A stretch of DNA of 64,000 nucleotides from an uncultured Siphonobacter sp. (GCA_913774715.1 CAJYHS010000141.1:62001-126000), one strand, 5' to 3'; shown: positions 34,115 to 42,599, numbered from the stretch's first letter. Made by a program: numbers and translations. Notes: generated by a model from the letters alone, not told the origin.

Positions 34115-35854
34115 ATGGAGAATCAAATTTTATTTGCTGACCTGGGTCTTTCTGACGAGGTTAAGCAAGCCGTCGCGGAAATGGGTTTCGTGGCACCTTC
34201 GCCTATCCAGGCAGAATCTATTCCTCACTTACTTGAAGGTCGTGACGTTATTGGCCAGGCTCAAACGGGTACTGGTAAGACTGCCGCCTTTGGTATTCCC
34301 TTAATTGACATTATTGACCCCAATGAAAAAGTGATTCAGTCGCTTATTCTTTGCCCTACCCGCGAATTAGCGGTACAGGTATCAGAAGAGCTTCGCCGAC
34401 TTGCTAAATTCAAAAAGGGTGTATGGATTACTGCCATTTATGGTGGTGATAGCTACGAACGCCAGAACCGTGACCTGCGTAAAGGCTGCCAGATTGTGGT
34501 AGGAACGCCAGGTCGGGTAATGGATCACATTGACCGTGGAACGCTTCGTCTGGATAATATTCGTTACGTCGTATTAGATGAAGCGGATGAGATGCTGGAC
34601 ATGGGCTTCCGGGAAGATATTGAAACGGTGTTAGCTGACTGTCCTGAAGATCGTCAAACGGTGTTCTTCTCGGCTACGATGCCTAAGCCTATCATGGACT
34701 TGACCAAACGTTACCAGAAGAATCCCCAACTGGTAAAAGTTACGAAGAACGAAGTAACTAACGTTAACATTGAGCAGAGTTGGTATGCCGTTCGTCCAGA
34801 TGCGAAATTCGAAGCGATGTGCCGTCTGATCGACTTCCACCAAATCAACCTGATGCTGGTGTTTAGTAATCAGAAAGCCCGCGTTGACGAAATCGTAGAG
34901 CAATTCCAGATGCGGGGTTATGCCGCGGAGGGTCTGCACGGCGATATGCGTCAGGCCGCTCGTACTCAGGTAATGAGCAAGTTCCGGGGAGGTACGACTC
35001 AAATCCTGGTGGCAACAGACGTAGCCGCTCGTGGTATTGACGTAGACAGCGTGGAAGCCGTATTCAATTACGACGTTCCTATGGATTCTGAGTATTACGT
35101 ACACCGGATTGGTCGTACGGGCCGTGCCGGTAAATCTGGAAAAGCCTTCACTTTGGCTTCTGGTTCAGAGAAATACCGTATCCGCGATATTCAGAACTAT
35201 ACGAAAGTAGAAATTACTCGTGGCAAACTGCCTACGTTCGCTGACGTATTCGCTATTAAGAAAACCCGTTTCATCGAACGCGTACAGCAGACGATCGAAG
35301 AAGGTACTTCTGAATTCTACGCTGACGTACTAAGCACCCTCGAAGAAGCTGGACACGAGCCTGCGGCTATCGTATCGGCTTTGGCTCAGTTAAACCTGGG
35401 TGGTGTGAAAACAACAGAAGATAACCTGGAAGAACAACCTCGTAATAACAAATTCGAAGGTCGTGATTCTCGCGGTGGTGATCGCAATGGCCGTTTTGGC
35501 GAGCGTCGTACCAACGATCGTTTCGGTGATCGTCGTGGTAACACTGCCGAACGTAACGGTAACACGCGTGAGCGGGTTGATCGTGAAGGTAAGCCTTTCC
35601 GTCGCGGTGCAGATGCGGGTATGGTTCGTCTGTTCATCAACATCGGTAAGAACTTCAAAATCACGCCTAGCCACATCGTTGGAGCCATTACTGGCGAAAC
35701 CGGTCTGCCTGGTAAAGTGATTGGTCAAATTGATTTATTTGACAGCTACTCATTTGTGGACGTTCCGAAAGAACACCACCAAACGGTTCTGAGTGCTTTG
35801 GATGGCAACACCATCAAAGGCAAACGCGTAAACGTTGAAGTAGCGAAAGGATAA
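34115..35854 (+). CDS. DEAD-box RNA helicase, DeaD/CsdA type
   Basis: The 579-residue helicase has every core motif: AQTGTGKT, PTRELAVQ, TPGRVMDH, DEADEMLD, SATMP, ATDVAARGIDV and HRIGRTGRAG (1-370). An Arg/Gly/Asn-rich linker (about 445-495; RGGDRNGRFGERR) leads to a DbpA-type RNA-binding domain (about 500-579; RLFINIGKNFKITPSHIVG). This is the layout of DeaD/CsdA, which acts in cold adaptation, ribosome assembly and mRNA turnover. The long structured leader upstream suggests its synthesis is controlled at the RNA level, by temperature or by its own activity; this is inference. It is monocistronic. Confidence 0.95.
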   Translation: MENQILFADLGLSDEVKQAVAEMGFVAPSPIQAESIPHLLEGRDVIGQAQTGTGKTAAFGIPLIDIIDPNEKVIQSLILCPTRELAVQVSEELRRLAKFKKGVWITAIYGGDSYERQNRDLRKGCQIVVGTPGRVMDHIDRGTLRLDNIRYVVLDEADEMLDMGFREDIETVLADCPEDRQTVFFSATMPKPIMDLTKRYQKNPQLVKVTKNEVTNVNIEQSWYAVRPDAKFEAMCRLIDFHQINLMLVFSNQKARVDEIVEQFQMRGYAAEGLHGDMRQAARTQVMSKFRGGTTQILVATDVAARGIDVDSVEAVFNYDVPMDSEYYVHRIGRTGRAGKSGKAFTLASGSEKYRIRDIQNYTKVEITRGKLPTFADVFAIKKTRFIERVQQTIEEGTSEFYADVLSTLEEAGHEPAAIVSALAQLNLGGVKTTEDNLEEQPRNNKFEGRDSRGGDRNGRFGERRTNDRFGDRRGNTAERNGNTRERVDREGKPFRRGADAGMVRLFINIGKNFKITPSHIVGAITGETGLPGKVIGQIDLFDSYSFVDVPKEHHQTVLSALDGNTIKGKRVNVEVAKG

Positions 35855-35856
35855 GG

Positions 35857-35895
35857 GAGTTTTCAGTTGACGGTTTTTAGTTTTCAGTTTTTGAA
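35857..35895. repeat. GTTTTCAGT repeat copy
   Basis: Two TTTTCAGTT units and a degenerate third follow the helicase stop codon directly. They belong to the AAAACTG family. Confidence 0.5.
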
Positions 35896-35923
35896 AATTG
35901 ATTAAACCTCAATTAAACCCACT

Positions 35924-35960
35924 AAAAAGCCTGAATATCTAGCTGATATTCAGGCTTTTT
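35924..35960 (+). terminator. Strong intrinsic terminator after the helicase gene
   Basis: AAAAAGCCTGAATATC (35924-35939) pairs perfectly with GATATTCAGGCTTTTT (35945-35960), a 16-bp stem with a T-run. Confidence 0.92.
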
Positions 35961-36111
35961 CTATTTTATAACTCTTTCTTAATTCTACTCTCAACACTAA
36001 ACTATAAACGCCAAACCTGTTAAAGAAAGTTAAGGCTTTAAACGTGGCTAATGGTTTCTTTTCATAGTCTCGAATTTGAAAAAATCATTAATGCCATAAA
36101 CGAAAAACGCC

Positions 36112-36522
36112 ATGAAAACCTCCTTTTTTAACAAAGCTTTCTTTTTCGCAGCCACTCTTGTCATCGGTTCTACTGCTTTGGCTCAGGCTCAGCCTTATGG
36201 TCGCTACGATGATCGGTATGATCGTCGGGATCGATACGAAGATCGTCGTTCTGAGAGCCGGGGCCGTTTTAATCCTGAGTTTCGTCAGCAACAACAAAAT
36301 AGAAGAATTGAGCAGGGAATCCGTTCCGGTCAGTTGAGTCGTCGTGAAGTGCGTAACCTGAAACGCATGCAGGCTGATGCCGATCGTGCCATCTGGTCTG
36401 CTCGTGCCAATGGTTACTCCTCCCCTCGCGAACGTTTGATCATTAGTAACTTACAAGATCGCATTGACCAAGCCATTACCTGGGAAAAACGTGACGGCCA
36501 ACGTGGATATAATCGCTGGTAG
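36112..36522 (+). CDS. Small secreted Arg/Gln-rich protein
   Basis: A signal peptide (about 1-24, ending GSTALAQAQ) leads a mature part of about 110 residues. That part begins with Asp/Arg/Tyr-rich low-complexity sequence (RYDDRYDRRDRYEDRR), then a helical region QNRRIEQGIRSGQLSRREVRNLKRMQADADR and a C-terminal helix. The pattern IxxGIxSGxLTxxEaxxL recalls small periplasmic proteins of unknown function that are common in Bacteroidetes and proteobacteria. It should be periplasmic and strongly charged. It has its own terminator and no operon partner. Function unknown; metal or nucleic-acid contact would be pure guesswork. Confidence 0.75.
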   Translation: MKTSFFNKAFFFAATLVIGSTALAQAQPYGRYDDRYDRRDRYEDRRSESRGRFNPEFRQQQQNRRIEQGIRSGQLSRREVRNLKRMQADADRAIWSARANGYSSPRERLIISNLQDRIDQAITWEKRDGQRGYNRW

Positions 36523-36595
36523 CAAGAAGCTTTAATTTTCCCCTTACAAATAGAGTACCGGATCAAGTATCCATGTTTGGTTTGACAGGTGACTC

Positions 36596-36630
36596 AAGTG
36601 GTCGGTGAATATTTCGCCGACCACTTTTTT
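36596..36630 (+). terminator. Intrinsic terminator after the small secreted protein
   Basis: AAGTGGTCGG (36596-36605) pairs with CCGACCACTT (36617-36626), followed by TTTT. Confidence 0.9.
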
Positions 36631-36778
36631 ATTGAACTATTTCATCCCTACTAAACATTAGCTAAGTATACCTGTTATCTAGGTAATTCCTCACAAATGA
36701 TAATGTGACCAGGCTCTATATATCGAAGCGTGTTCCATTATCGATAGTTCATTTTCCAACCTTATTCAATCGTCACTT

Positions 36779-37387
36779 ATGATTTCTTCAAAGAACCTTC
36801 GCCGTTTCTTTAGTCTTGGAGCCTTCGTAATGCTCCTCATTCCAGCAGCTAAAGCTCAGGTAGCTTTTAGTCTTCACGGGACTTTGGCGGCTCCCACATT
36901 AGACGATGCCAATGTACGTGGCGGAGCAGGTGCTAACCTAAAGTTATTTCTTGGTAAGCAATTCGCCATTGGAGCGGCCGCTAAATACATCAGCCTTTCC
37001 TACGAAGCCAATGACAATCTGGATCTACAGGCCATTGGTTCACTCATTCCATTAACGGTTACGGCCGATTATTACCTAACTTCTGGATTCCTCCGTCCTT
37101 ATATTGGTGGTGAAGCTGGGGCTTACATTCAGCGTTTTGATTTACGTCGGGGTAATAATGATTTGTATTCTTCTAAAAATACTCGCTTCGGTGCCGCTCC
37201 TAAAATTGGATTAGCCATTGCCTTGGGTAACTTGGGCATTTTTGCTGAAGGTAACTATCACTTCATTTTCTCGAATAAAGATGGCAGTGCAAACATCGGC
37301 TCGGGCAGTAATGTAAGCTTTAAAAATCCACAGAATCTCTGGTCCGTAAATGCCGGAATTACCTTCGGATTTCCTAATTCTAACTAA
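36779..37387 (+). CDS. Outer-membrane beta-barrel protein, paralogue 1 of 3
   Basis: A 202-residue protein with a signal peptide (about 1-26, ending IPAAKAQ) and alternating beta strands: LKLFLGKQFAIGAAAKYISLSY, FLRPYIGGEAGAYIQ, RFGAAPKIGLAIAL and a terminal strand INAGITFGF-like ending. This matches small eight-stranded outer-membrane barrels of the OmpA/OprF-like porin_OmpL group. It is followed by two paralogues with the same strand pattern. The segment NKDGSANIGSGSN is nearly identical to paralogue 3 at both DNA and protein level. Each copy has its own terminator. Role unknown: adhesion, permeability or envelope stability are all open. Confidence 0.8.
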   Translation: MISSKNLRRFFSLGAFVMLLIPAAKAQVAFSLHGTLAAPTLDDANVRGGAGANLKLFLGKQFAIGAAAKYISLSYEANDNLDLQAIGSLIPLTVTADYYLTSGFLRPYIGGEAGAYIQRFDLRRGNNDLYSSKNTRFGAAPKIGLAIALGNLGIFAEGNYHFIFSNKDGSANIGSGSNVSFKNPQNLWSVNAGITFGFPNSN

Positions 37388-37453
37388 TCTACGTTGTTCT
37401 ATGAAAAAAAGAAGTTGATCTTCATTACATAGACGAATAACCCATTTTTATTG

Positions 37454-37496
37454 AAAAAGTACCAATTATAACACTATAATTGGTACTTTTTTTATT
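37454..37496 (+). terminator. Terminator after barrel paralogue 1
   Basis: AAAAAGTACCAATTATA (37454-37470) pairs perfectly over 17 bp with TATAATTGGTACTTTTT (37475-37491), loop ACAC, then T-run. Confidence 0.92.
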
Positions 37497-37590
37497 TTAC
37501 CTTCACGTATATTTCTGATCTAATCAGGCGTTAGTGAACCTATCAGCTACTGTTTGATTCTGTTTTTTTCATTCATCGTTTCAGATATAC

Positions 37591-38199
37591 ATGAAAAGTA
37601 TAGCCTTATTCTCCCGAGTTACCCTTCTGTTTTTCATTATGCTGTCCACTTCTGTTACGTATGGCCAAATCGCTTATACCATTCATGGAACAGCCTCAGT
37701 AGCTAATTATCCCTATGCTTCTTTAAAACCTGGTTTTGGAGCAGGAGCTAAGTTATTTATCACTCCGTCTCTTGCGGTTGGAGTGGCAGCCAAATACACT
37801 GGTATAGGTTACAAATACAAACAATCCTCTTCTTCGATTATTACAAATAAGGGTTCGCTTATTCCTCTTACCGCTACCGCCGATGTATACCTAGCTAAAG
37901 GTTCGGTTCGTCCATACTTCGGAGTAGAAGCAGGAGCCTATATTCATTCTTTAAAGACAACCGTAGAAGCTAATGGTAATTACCAAAGCACCTATACAAA
38001 GCTTGGAACGGCCCCTAAATTTGGTATTATATTCAAAGTCAATAAGTTATCTTTATTTGCGGAAGGCAGTTATCAATTTTTATTTGGTAGTACAAATGGT
38101 AGTGTGATTGATCAGACTAGAAAATTTAGATGGCCTACGCCAAATCAATATTGGCTTTTTAACGCAGGAATCGCAATAGGAATACCTCATTCAAAATAA
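37591..38199 (+). CDS. Outer-membrane beta-barrel protein, paralogue 2 of 3
   Basis: A 202-residue protein with a signal peptide (about 1-25, ending SVTYGQ) and the same strand order as its neighbours: GAGAKLFITPSLAVGVAAKYTGIGY, SVRPYFGVEAGAYIHS, LGTAPKFGIIFKV, FAEGSYQFLFG and FNAGIAIGIP. It is the most diverged copy. The shared NKDGSANIG loop is replaced by STNGSVIDQTRKF, and Ser/Lys content is higher. It is flanked by terminators on both sides, so the three copies can be expressed independently. It may have drifted to a new surface specificity. Function not known. Confidence 0.75.
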   Translation: MKSIALFSRVTLLFFIMLSTSVTYGQIAYTIHGTASVANYPYASLKPGFGAGAKLFITPSLAVGVAAKYTGIGYKYKQSSSSIITNKGSLIPLTATADVYLAKGSVRPYFGVEAGAYIHSLKTTVEANGNYQSTYTKLGTAPKFGIIFKVNKLSLFAEGSYQFLFGSTNGSVIDQTRKFRWPTPNQYWLFNAGIAIGIPHSK

Positions 38200-38295
38200 T
38201 ATTTGGTTTTCCTTTGGACTGATCTTCTCAATTAGTGGTCTTTACCCTGAAAAAAGTCCCTACTTTGTAGATATTATTACCCAATAATTAAACTC

Positions 38296-38330
38296 ATGCC
38301 AAGCCTTATATGAGGCTTGGCATCTTTTTT
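38296..38330 (+). terminator. Terminator after barrel paralogue 2
   Basis: ATGCCAAGCCT (38296-38306) pairs perfectly with AGGCTTGGCAT (38313-38323), followed by a T-run. Confidence 0.9.
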
Positions 38331-38371
38331 TATATTATTTAAGTACAATTATTAAAACTAGACAACTATCC

Positions 38372-38983
38372 ATGAAAACAATTCGATTTTACGCTAGTAT
38401 GGCTTTGGTAGCCTTGTTAGCTACCTTCAGCACAAAATCATTCGCACAAGTTGGTTTCACTCTACACGGAACGGCTGCTGCTCCTAATTTGGATGGTGCT
38501 CAGGTGAAACCCGGTGTTGGAGCAGGTCTAAAGGTATTCCTGGGTCCTAACGTAGCGGTAGGTGCTGCGGCTAAATACATTGCCTTATCGTATGACTACA
38601 ACCAATCCGTAGGAGAAAATGTAGAAAACAAAGGTTCATTAGTCCCTATTACGGGTACCCTGGATATCTTCTTAACTAGTGGCGTTGTGCGTCCTTATAT
38701 TGGAGCAGAAGCAGGTGCATACATTCGTAATACTAAGGCAACAATCTTAGGAACCGAATACAAGAGCTCACGTACCAACTTCGGTGCCGCCCCTAAACTT
38801 GGGGTAGCCTTCGCAGTAGGTGGCGTTGGAATCTTTGCTGAAGGTGCTTATAACTTTATCTTCGGTAACAAAGATGGCAGTGCAAACATTGGTTCCGGTA
38901 ACAACATTAACTGGGAAAACCCCAGCAAACTTTGGGCAGTTAACGTAGGGGTTACTTTTGGCTTCCCTCGTACAAACCCCTAA
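38372..38983 (+). CDS. Outer-membrane beta-barrel protein, paralogue 3 of 3
   Basis: A 203-residue protein with a signal peptide (about 1-26, ending STKSFAQ). Its strands match paralogue 1 closely: GAGLKVFLGPNVAVGAAAKYIALSY, VVRPYIGAEAGAYIR, NFGAAPKLGVAFAVG, FAEGAYNFIFGNKDGSANIGSG and a terminal VNVGVTFGF. The terminal aromatic residue is typical of barrel proteins recognised by the BAM complex. The DNA around 38868-38890 is nearly identical to 37276-37298 in paralogue 1, pointing to recent duplication or gene conversion. It is convergent, nine bases apart, with the methyltransferase gene, and no terminator fits between them. Confidence 0.8.
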   Translation: MKTIRFYASMALVALLATFSTKSFAQVGFTLHGTAAAPNLDGAQVKPGVGAGLKVFLGPNVAVGAAAKYIALSYDYNQSVGENVENKGSLVPITGTLDIFLTSGVVRPYIGAEAGAYIRNTKATILGTEYKSSRTNFGAAPKLGVAFAVGGVGIFAEGAYNFIFGNKDGSANIGSGNNINWENPSKLWAVNVGVTFGFPRTNP

Positions 38984-38992
38984 GAATAACAT

Positions 38993-39763
38993 TTAAAATC
39001 GAAGTACGAAGTGTTGTTTAGGCTGTTTATTGCCAAAAAATACTAAACCCACATAGAACAAATCGATTGTTAGCATCACGCTTGGATGAGCCTGGATTTG
39101 AATCCAGGCTTTTTCCATTTCTGATGACCAGTGAATGTCATCGAAAACGAAAACACTACCTTCATGTGTCTTTTCCAGACATTGGGCGAAATAGCGTACT
39201 GTAGGTTCGTAACGGTGATTGGCGTCGAAGAAAGCAAAATCGATTTTTGAAACTTTCTCAGCCTGATTTCTTAGCGTCTCATCTAAATTTCCAATTATCA
39301 ACTCTACCCCGGAGGCCTGAAGGGATTCAAGATTTTTAGAAGCCACCTGAGCCGTTTGGGGGCATCCTTCAAAGCTATAAATCCGGGATTTTGGAGCTGC
39401 TTTAGCTTCGTATAGGGTCGTAATTCCCAGAGATGTCCCTAAATCAAAAACGACTTCAGGCTGAAAATGCTGAATCAGACGGAAGAGCAACTGGGAAAAT
39501 TTAGGCGTCTTCTGAGCATTTTTGGCGATAGTAGCAATCTTACGCCGAGGAGAGTTACTTACTCTGGAACCAGCTCCATAATCAACTACTTCAATTTCCT
39601 GCGTACTTTTTTTCATTTGTGCCCGAATAGCCTCAATGTTCTCAAATACGGGCTCATTCGTTACATTCCGAATAACTTTAGTGTATAATTCAAAAACAAA
39701 CGGAGAGTGAATCGAATGTTCGTTTTTAGCAAAAAGCAGATAACGCAGGAAAGCAGTAATCAA
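38993..39763 (-). CDS. Class I SAM-dependent methyltransferase
   Basis: A 256-residue protein that appears to use a TTG start at 39763, since no ATG or GTG is found before the upstream in-frame stop except ATT and GTC codons. The N-terminal IHSPFVFELYTKVI is typical of a Bacteroidetes methyltransferase family of this size. The SAM-binding region is VVFDLGTSLGITTLYEA (motif I, about 112-128), then YSFEGCPQTAQVASKNL, DFAFFDANHRYEPTVRYF and VFVFDDIHWSSEMEKAW. The fold resembles O-methyltransferases of the catechol type. Substrate unknown. apaG lies 84 bases upstream on the same strand, so they may be cotranscribed. Confidence 0.8.
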   Translation of the reverse strand: MITAFLRYLLFAKNEHSIHSPFVFELYTKVIRNVTNEPVFENIEAIRAQMKKSTQEIEVVDYGAGSRVSNSPRRKIATIAKNAQKTPKFSQLLFRLIQHFQPEVVFDLGTSLGITTLYEAKAAPKSRIYSFEGCPQTAQVASKNLESLQASGVELIIGNLDETLRNQAEKVSKIDFAFFDANHRYEPTVRYFAQCLEKTHEGSVFVFDDIHWSSEMEKAWIQIQAHPSVMLTIDLFYVGLVFFGNKQPKQHFVLRF

Positions 39764-39847
39764 AATACGTTCGCTCGTAAAGACTAACTTAGGTTAATCT
39801 TTTTAAAGCCGTTAAATTATGGATGATAGAAAAAACCTCTATAAAGC

Positions 39848-40234
39848 TTAATTAAGCTTATAGGGAACAATGAGTAAGAATTCAGGGATCTGGACGGAAA
39901 ACTCGCGTCCGTCATACGTCCGTTCCATTAGATAACTTCCCGCCATTTTACCCATCGTCGTTTGCAGGTTACTTCCAGAAACGTACTCATGAATTTCACC
40001 CGGTTCAAGAACGGGTTGCTGTCCAATAACGCCCTCCCCTTCCACTTCACGTATAGTGCCGTTAGAATCATAAATAAACCAATGACGACGACGAAGACGA
40101 ATAGTATGATCCGACTGATTTTCAATACGTACGCGGTACGTGAACACAAAATGCTGCAAGGAAGCATTCGAATGATCGGAAATAAATTCCGTAATCACAC
40201 TAACTTTGACGCCTTCCGTAATAGCCGTTACCAT
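39848..40234 (-). CDS. apaG: ApaG domain protein
   Basis: The 128-residue protein is a full-length ApaG: TEGVKVSVITEFISD, the fibronectin-like strands FVFTYRVRIENQS and RLRRRHWFIYDSNG, then GEGVIGQQPVLEPGEIHEYVSG and GSYLME. In enterobacteria mutants have cobalt-resistance and magnesium phenotypes, but the molecular role is unknown; the domain also occurs as a partner in F-box proteins. No corA or apaH is nearby here. It lies upstream of the methyltransferase on the same strand. Confidence 0.93.
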   Translation of the reverse strand: MVTAITEGVKVSVITEFISDHSNASLQHFVFTYRVRIENQSDHTIRLRRRHWFIYDSNGTIREVEGEGVIGQQPVLEPGEIHEYVSGSNLQTTMGKMAGSYLMERTYDGREFSVQIPEFLLIVPYKLN

Positions 40235-40407
40235 AATCGTTTCGTAGTTTGACGAATGGGTTCTTACTTACTAAACAATCGAAATTAACCATCAACCCGA
40301 TACGGGGCAAATCCTGGAATTGATTTTTATGAATTCTTAATAAAATATCTACGGAAAAAGCCCCGATCAGGTCGTATCGAAGCCTTCTATTCTTAATTTT
40401 TTGCCCT

Positions 40408-41073
40408 ATGAACGTTCAAATCGCTGAATCCTGGAAGCCTTATCTACAGTCGGAGTTTGAAAAACCTTACTTTCAGACTCTCGTAGAATTTATAAAGCAG
40501 GAGTATGCCACCAAACAGGTTTACCCACCGGGCAAATTGATTTTCAATGCCTTTAATCACTGCTCGTTTGAAAATACCAAGGTTGTCATTCTCGGACAAG
40601 ATCCTTACCACGGGCCCAATCAGGCCAATGGCTTGTCATTTTCGGTTAACGACGGTGTGCGAACGCCCCCTTCGCTGGTAAACATTTTCAAAGAAATAAA
40701 AGACGATTTGGGTAAGCCTATTCCGCAATCGGGTAATCTGGAACGATGGGCAGATCAAGGGGTATTACTACTCAACGCAACCCTAACCGTTCGGGCGGGC
40801 GAAGCGGGTTCACACCAGGGAAAAGGTTGGGAAACCTTCACTGACGCGGTTATACGTATCTTATCTGAACAGAAAGAAAACCTGGTTTTCCTGCTTTGGG
40901 GAGCGTATGCCCAAAAGAAAGGGGCCGTTATTAATCCTGAAAACCACCTGGTCTTAAAATCCAAGCATCCCTCACCCATGTCCGCTAATTACGGAGGATG
41001 GTTCGGTAATAAACACTTTAGCAAGACGAATGATTACCTGCGAAGTAAGGGATTGCCAGAAATTAACTGGTAA
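40408..41073 (+). CDS. ung: Uracil-DNA glycosylase, family 1
   Basis: The 221-residue enzyme removes uracil from DNA in base-excision repair. The water-activating loop VVILGQDPYHGPNQANGLSFSV carries the catalytic Asp, and the minor-groove loop is HPSPMSANYGGWFGNKHFS, with the catalytic His. The usual HPSPLSA has Met in place of Leu, a mild change. NATLTVRAGEAGSHQGKGWETFTD is also family-typical. The length is normal. It is monocistronic and followed by a strong hairpin. Confidence 0.96.
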   Translation: MNVQIAESWKPYLQSEFEKPYFQTLVEFIKQEYATKQVYPPGKLIFNAFNHCSFENTKVVILGQDPYHGPNQANGLSFSVNDGVRTPPSLVNIFKEIKDDLGKPIPQSGNLERWADQGVLLLNATLTVRAGEAGSHQGKGWETFTDAVIRILSEQKENLVFLLWGAYAQKKGAVINPENHLVLKSKHPSPMSANYGGWFGNKHFSKTNDYLRSKGLPEINW

Positions 41074-41151
41074 TATAAATAGATCGAAGGTTAAACGTTA
41101 CTAGTTGACTAGCATTAATAAAGGTCTGAAAACTGGACCCTTTTCGGTGCC

Positions 41152-41186
41152 TAATGCTGCCAGCTTTTTTGCTGGCAGCGGCATTA
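41152..41186. terminator. Hairpin, TGCCAGC/GCTGGCA family copy 2
   Basis: TAATGC-TGCCAGC (41152-41164) pairs with GCTGGCA-GCGGCATTA (41171-41186) around TTTTTT. It sits between convergent ung and the cNMP-fold gene. The core matches 4049-4076 and 45955-45996. Confidence 0.75.
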
Positions 41187-41192
41187 TTAACT

Positions 41193-41564
41193 TCATTCAA
41201 ATTTCTTCCGCATTAACTCCATTTGATCGCACATTTTAATCATGAAATAGCGGCGAGCCATATCATGTTCTTCAATGAAATGCTCAATTTGCTGTTTATC
41301 AAAAACGAGTAAGATGGACTCATCATTTACTTTCACAGAAGACTGATGAAATTCATTTAATAAGGCTTCGTGCAGCCCTAAAAAGCAGCGACATCCCTGC
41401 AAACGATGACCCGTCTGAGCTTCTTCATCCACAATATCTACCGACCCATCTTTCAGATAGAAAACGAACTCTGCGAGTTGTTGTTTTCGGTATAGGTATT
41501 CTCCTTTGTGAGCGTAGAGTTCAGTCCCACGGGCCAACAGTATTTTCTCCGTATCTAGTAGCAT
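41193..41564 (-). CDS. Lone cyclic-nucleotide-binding-fold protein, no DNA-binding domain
   Basis: A 123-residue cupin-like cNMP-binding domain: GTELYAHKGEYLYRKQQLAEFVFYLKDGSVDIVDE, then a degenerate phosphate-binding cassette around CFLGLHEALLNEF, and VNDESILLVFDKQQIEHFIEEHD. There is no helix-turn-helix. It lies downstream of the FNR-like gene on the same strand, but 167 bases apart. TGATATAAATCA at 41659-41670 lies 95 bases upstream of its start, so it is likely under FNR-type control. It may modulate the regulator or another partner; this is inference. The missing Arg/Glu cassette makes true cAMP binding doubtful. Confidence 0.7.
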   Translation of the reverse strand: MLLDTEKILLARGTELYAHKGEYLYRKQQLAEFVFYLKDGSVDIVDEEAQTGHRLQGCRCFLGLHEALLNEFHQSSVKVNDESILLVFDKQQIEHFIEEHDMARRYFMIKMCDQMELMRKKFE

Positions 41565-41658
41565 AGCTCTTCGTCTGGCTTTTTGGGAATCAATTTTATT
41601 CGATTCATTAAAAGCTTATTTATAAGGCGAAGTTGTTGAAAATCTGGCGAGTAAGAAA

Positions 41659-41670
41659 TGATATAAATCA
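41659..41670. promoter_or_regulatory. FNR/Crp-type operator TGATATAAATCA, copy 1
   Basis: A palindrome matching the TGAT-N4-ATCA core of FNR boxes. It is identical, 12 of 12, to the one at 42588-42599. It lies between the FNR-like gene and the cNMP-fold gene. Confidence 0.65.
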
Positions 41671-41731
41671 GTCGAAGAATTGAGAATTTCCGAATATCAA
41701 TAAACAGAAACACGATTCTTACCTACATCTA

Positions 41732-42439
41732 TTAATCGTACAATTGGCTGATTTTTAATAAGCGATCAGGCTTTACGATGGTAATGGTGCTACCGTGAGA
41801 AGTAACGATTCCATCTTCCTTAAATTCAGATAAAAAACGTATAACCGTCTCCTTGGCAGTACCTACAATGGCTGCTAAATCTTCCCGGGAAATAGAAATA
41901 CTAAAGGGAGCACTTTCATCTTTCTGCTGATACGTTGAACGCAGTAATAATAAAGCTTCAGCCAATCTTTCACGGACGGGTTTCATCGCTAAATGAATCA
42001 TCCGTTCCTGTGAATCGCCCAGGGCTTTGGCTAACATCTTCATCAGATCATTCGCCACTTTTACGTTCGAATCAATCAGATTATTAAAATCCGAAGCGGG
42101 CAAAAAACAGGCTTGTGTATCGTCTAAAGCCACAGCTGAAGCCGTGTATTTCGCATTTTCAATCAGCGAACGGTAACCCAACGTATCACCGGGTTTGGCC
42201 AAACGAATAATATGTTCTTTACCGTCAGAATTCAGGCGGCTGATTTTTACTTTTCCATCGAATACACAGAACAAGCCAAAGGGTCGGTTTCCTTCATGAA
42301 AGATCACCTGTCCCTTTTTATAGGTATGAAAGCACTTGTTTTCATTCATGCCTTCCAGCTCTTCATGCTGACAGTTTTTGAAGAGTGAAAATTCACGAAA
42401 AGCACAACGTTGGCATTCGGGAGCAGCTTGCGATTTCAT
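41732..42439 (-). CDS. FNR/Crp-family regulator with four N-terminal cysteines
   Basis: The 235-residue protein has Cys at 9, 12, 23 and 36 (CQRC then C and C), a cNMP-type beta-barrel (about 40-140), a dimerisation helix and a helix-turn-helix (SREDLAAIVGTAKETVIRFLSEF, about 187-210). The Glu..Arg recognition pattern (ETVIR) is as in FNR, whose box is TGAT-N4-ATCA. Two such boxes flank it. The cysteine spacing differs from E. coli FNR, but a 4Fe-4S cluster is plausible. It should be the oxygen or redox sensor of this cbb3 island. It is divergent from ccoI over about 310 bases. Confidence 0.85.
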   Translation of the reverse strand: MKSQAAPECQRCAFREFSLFKNCQHEELEGMNENKCFHTYKKGQVIFHEGNRPFGLFCVFDGKVKISRLNSDGKEHIIRLAKPGDTLGYRSLIENAKYTASAVALDDTQACFLPASDFNNLIDSNVKVANDLMKMLAKALGDSQERMIHLAMKPVRERLAEALLLLRSTYQQKDESAPFSISISREDLAAIVGTAKETVIRFLSEFKEDGIVTSHGSTITIVKPDRLLKISQLYD

Positions 42440-42587
42440 CAGATTCTAGTGGATCTCGGGCAACGGTTCCGATTGAATACCAGGTTCGAACAACGGGCCG
42501 TTACGCTTATTAACAATACGCCTTTCCGTTTAGACTATTCTTCCGGGTTGGCATTACAAAGGTGACAGAAGTTATCAGTTCAAAAAA

Positions 42588-42599
42588 TGATATAAATCA
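42588..42599. promoter_or_regulatory. FNR/Crp-type operator TGATATAAATCA, copy 2
   Basis: Identical to the site at 41659-41670. It lies between the divergent FNR-like gene (start 42439) and ccoI (start 42752). If it acted from about -41.5, ccoI transcription would begin near 42635. On the other strand it could also affect the regulator's own promoter; a near-consensus CACCTTTG lies at 42558-42565 on that strand. Confidence 0.65.

Noticed and set aside
34020-34304. Plus-strand frame of 94 residues overlapping the helicase start
   Set aside because: It crosses the structured leader and the well-supported helicase frame in another phase, and shows no protein signature.
35386-35728. Minus-strand frames of 100 and 112 residues over the helicase linker
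   Set aside because: They are the complement of an Arg/Gly-rich low-complexity coding stretch and have no independent support.
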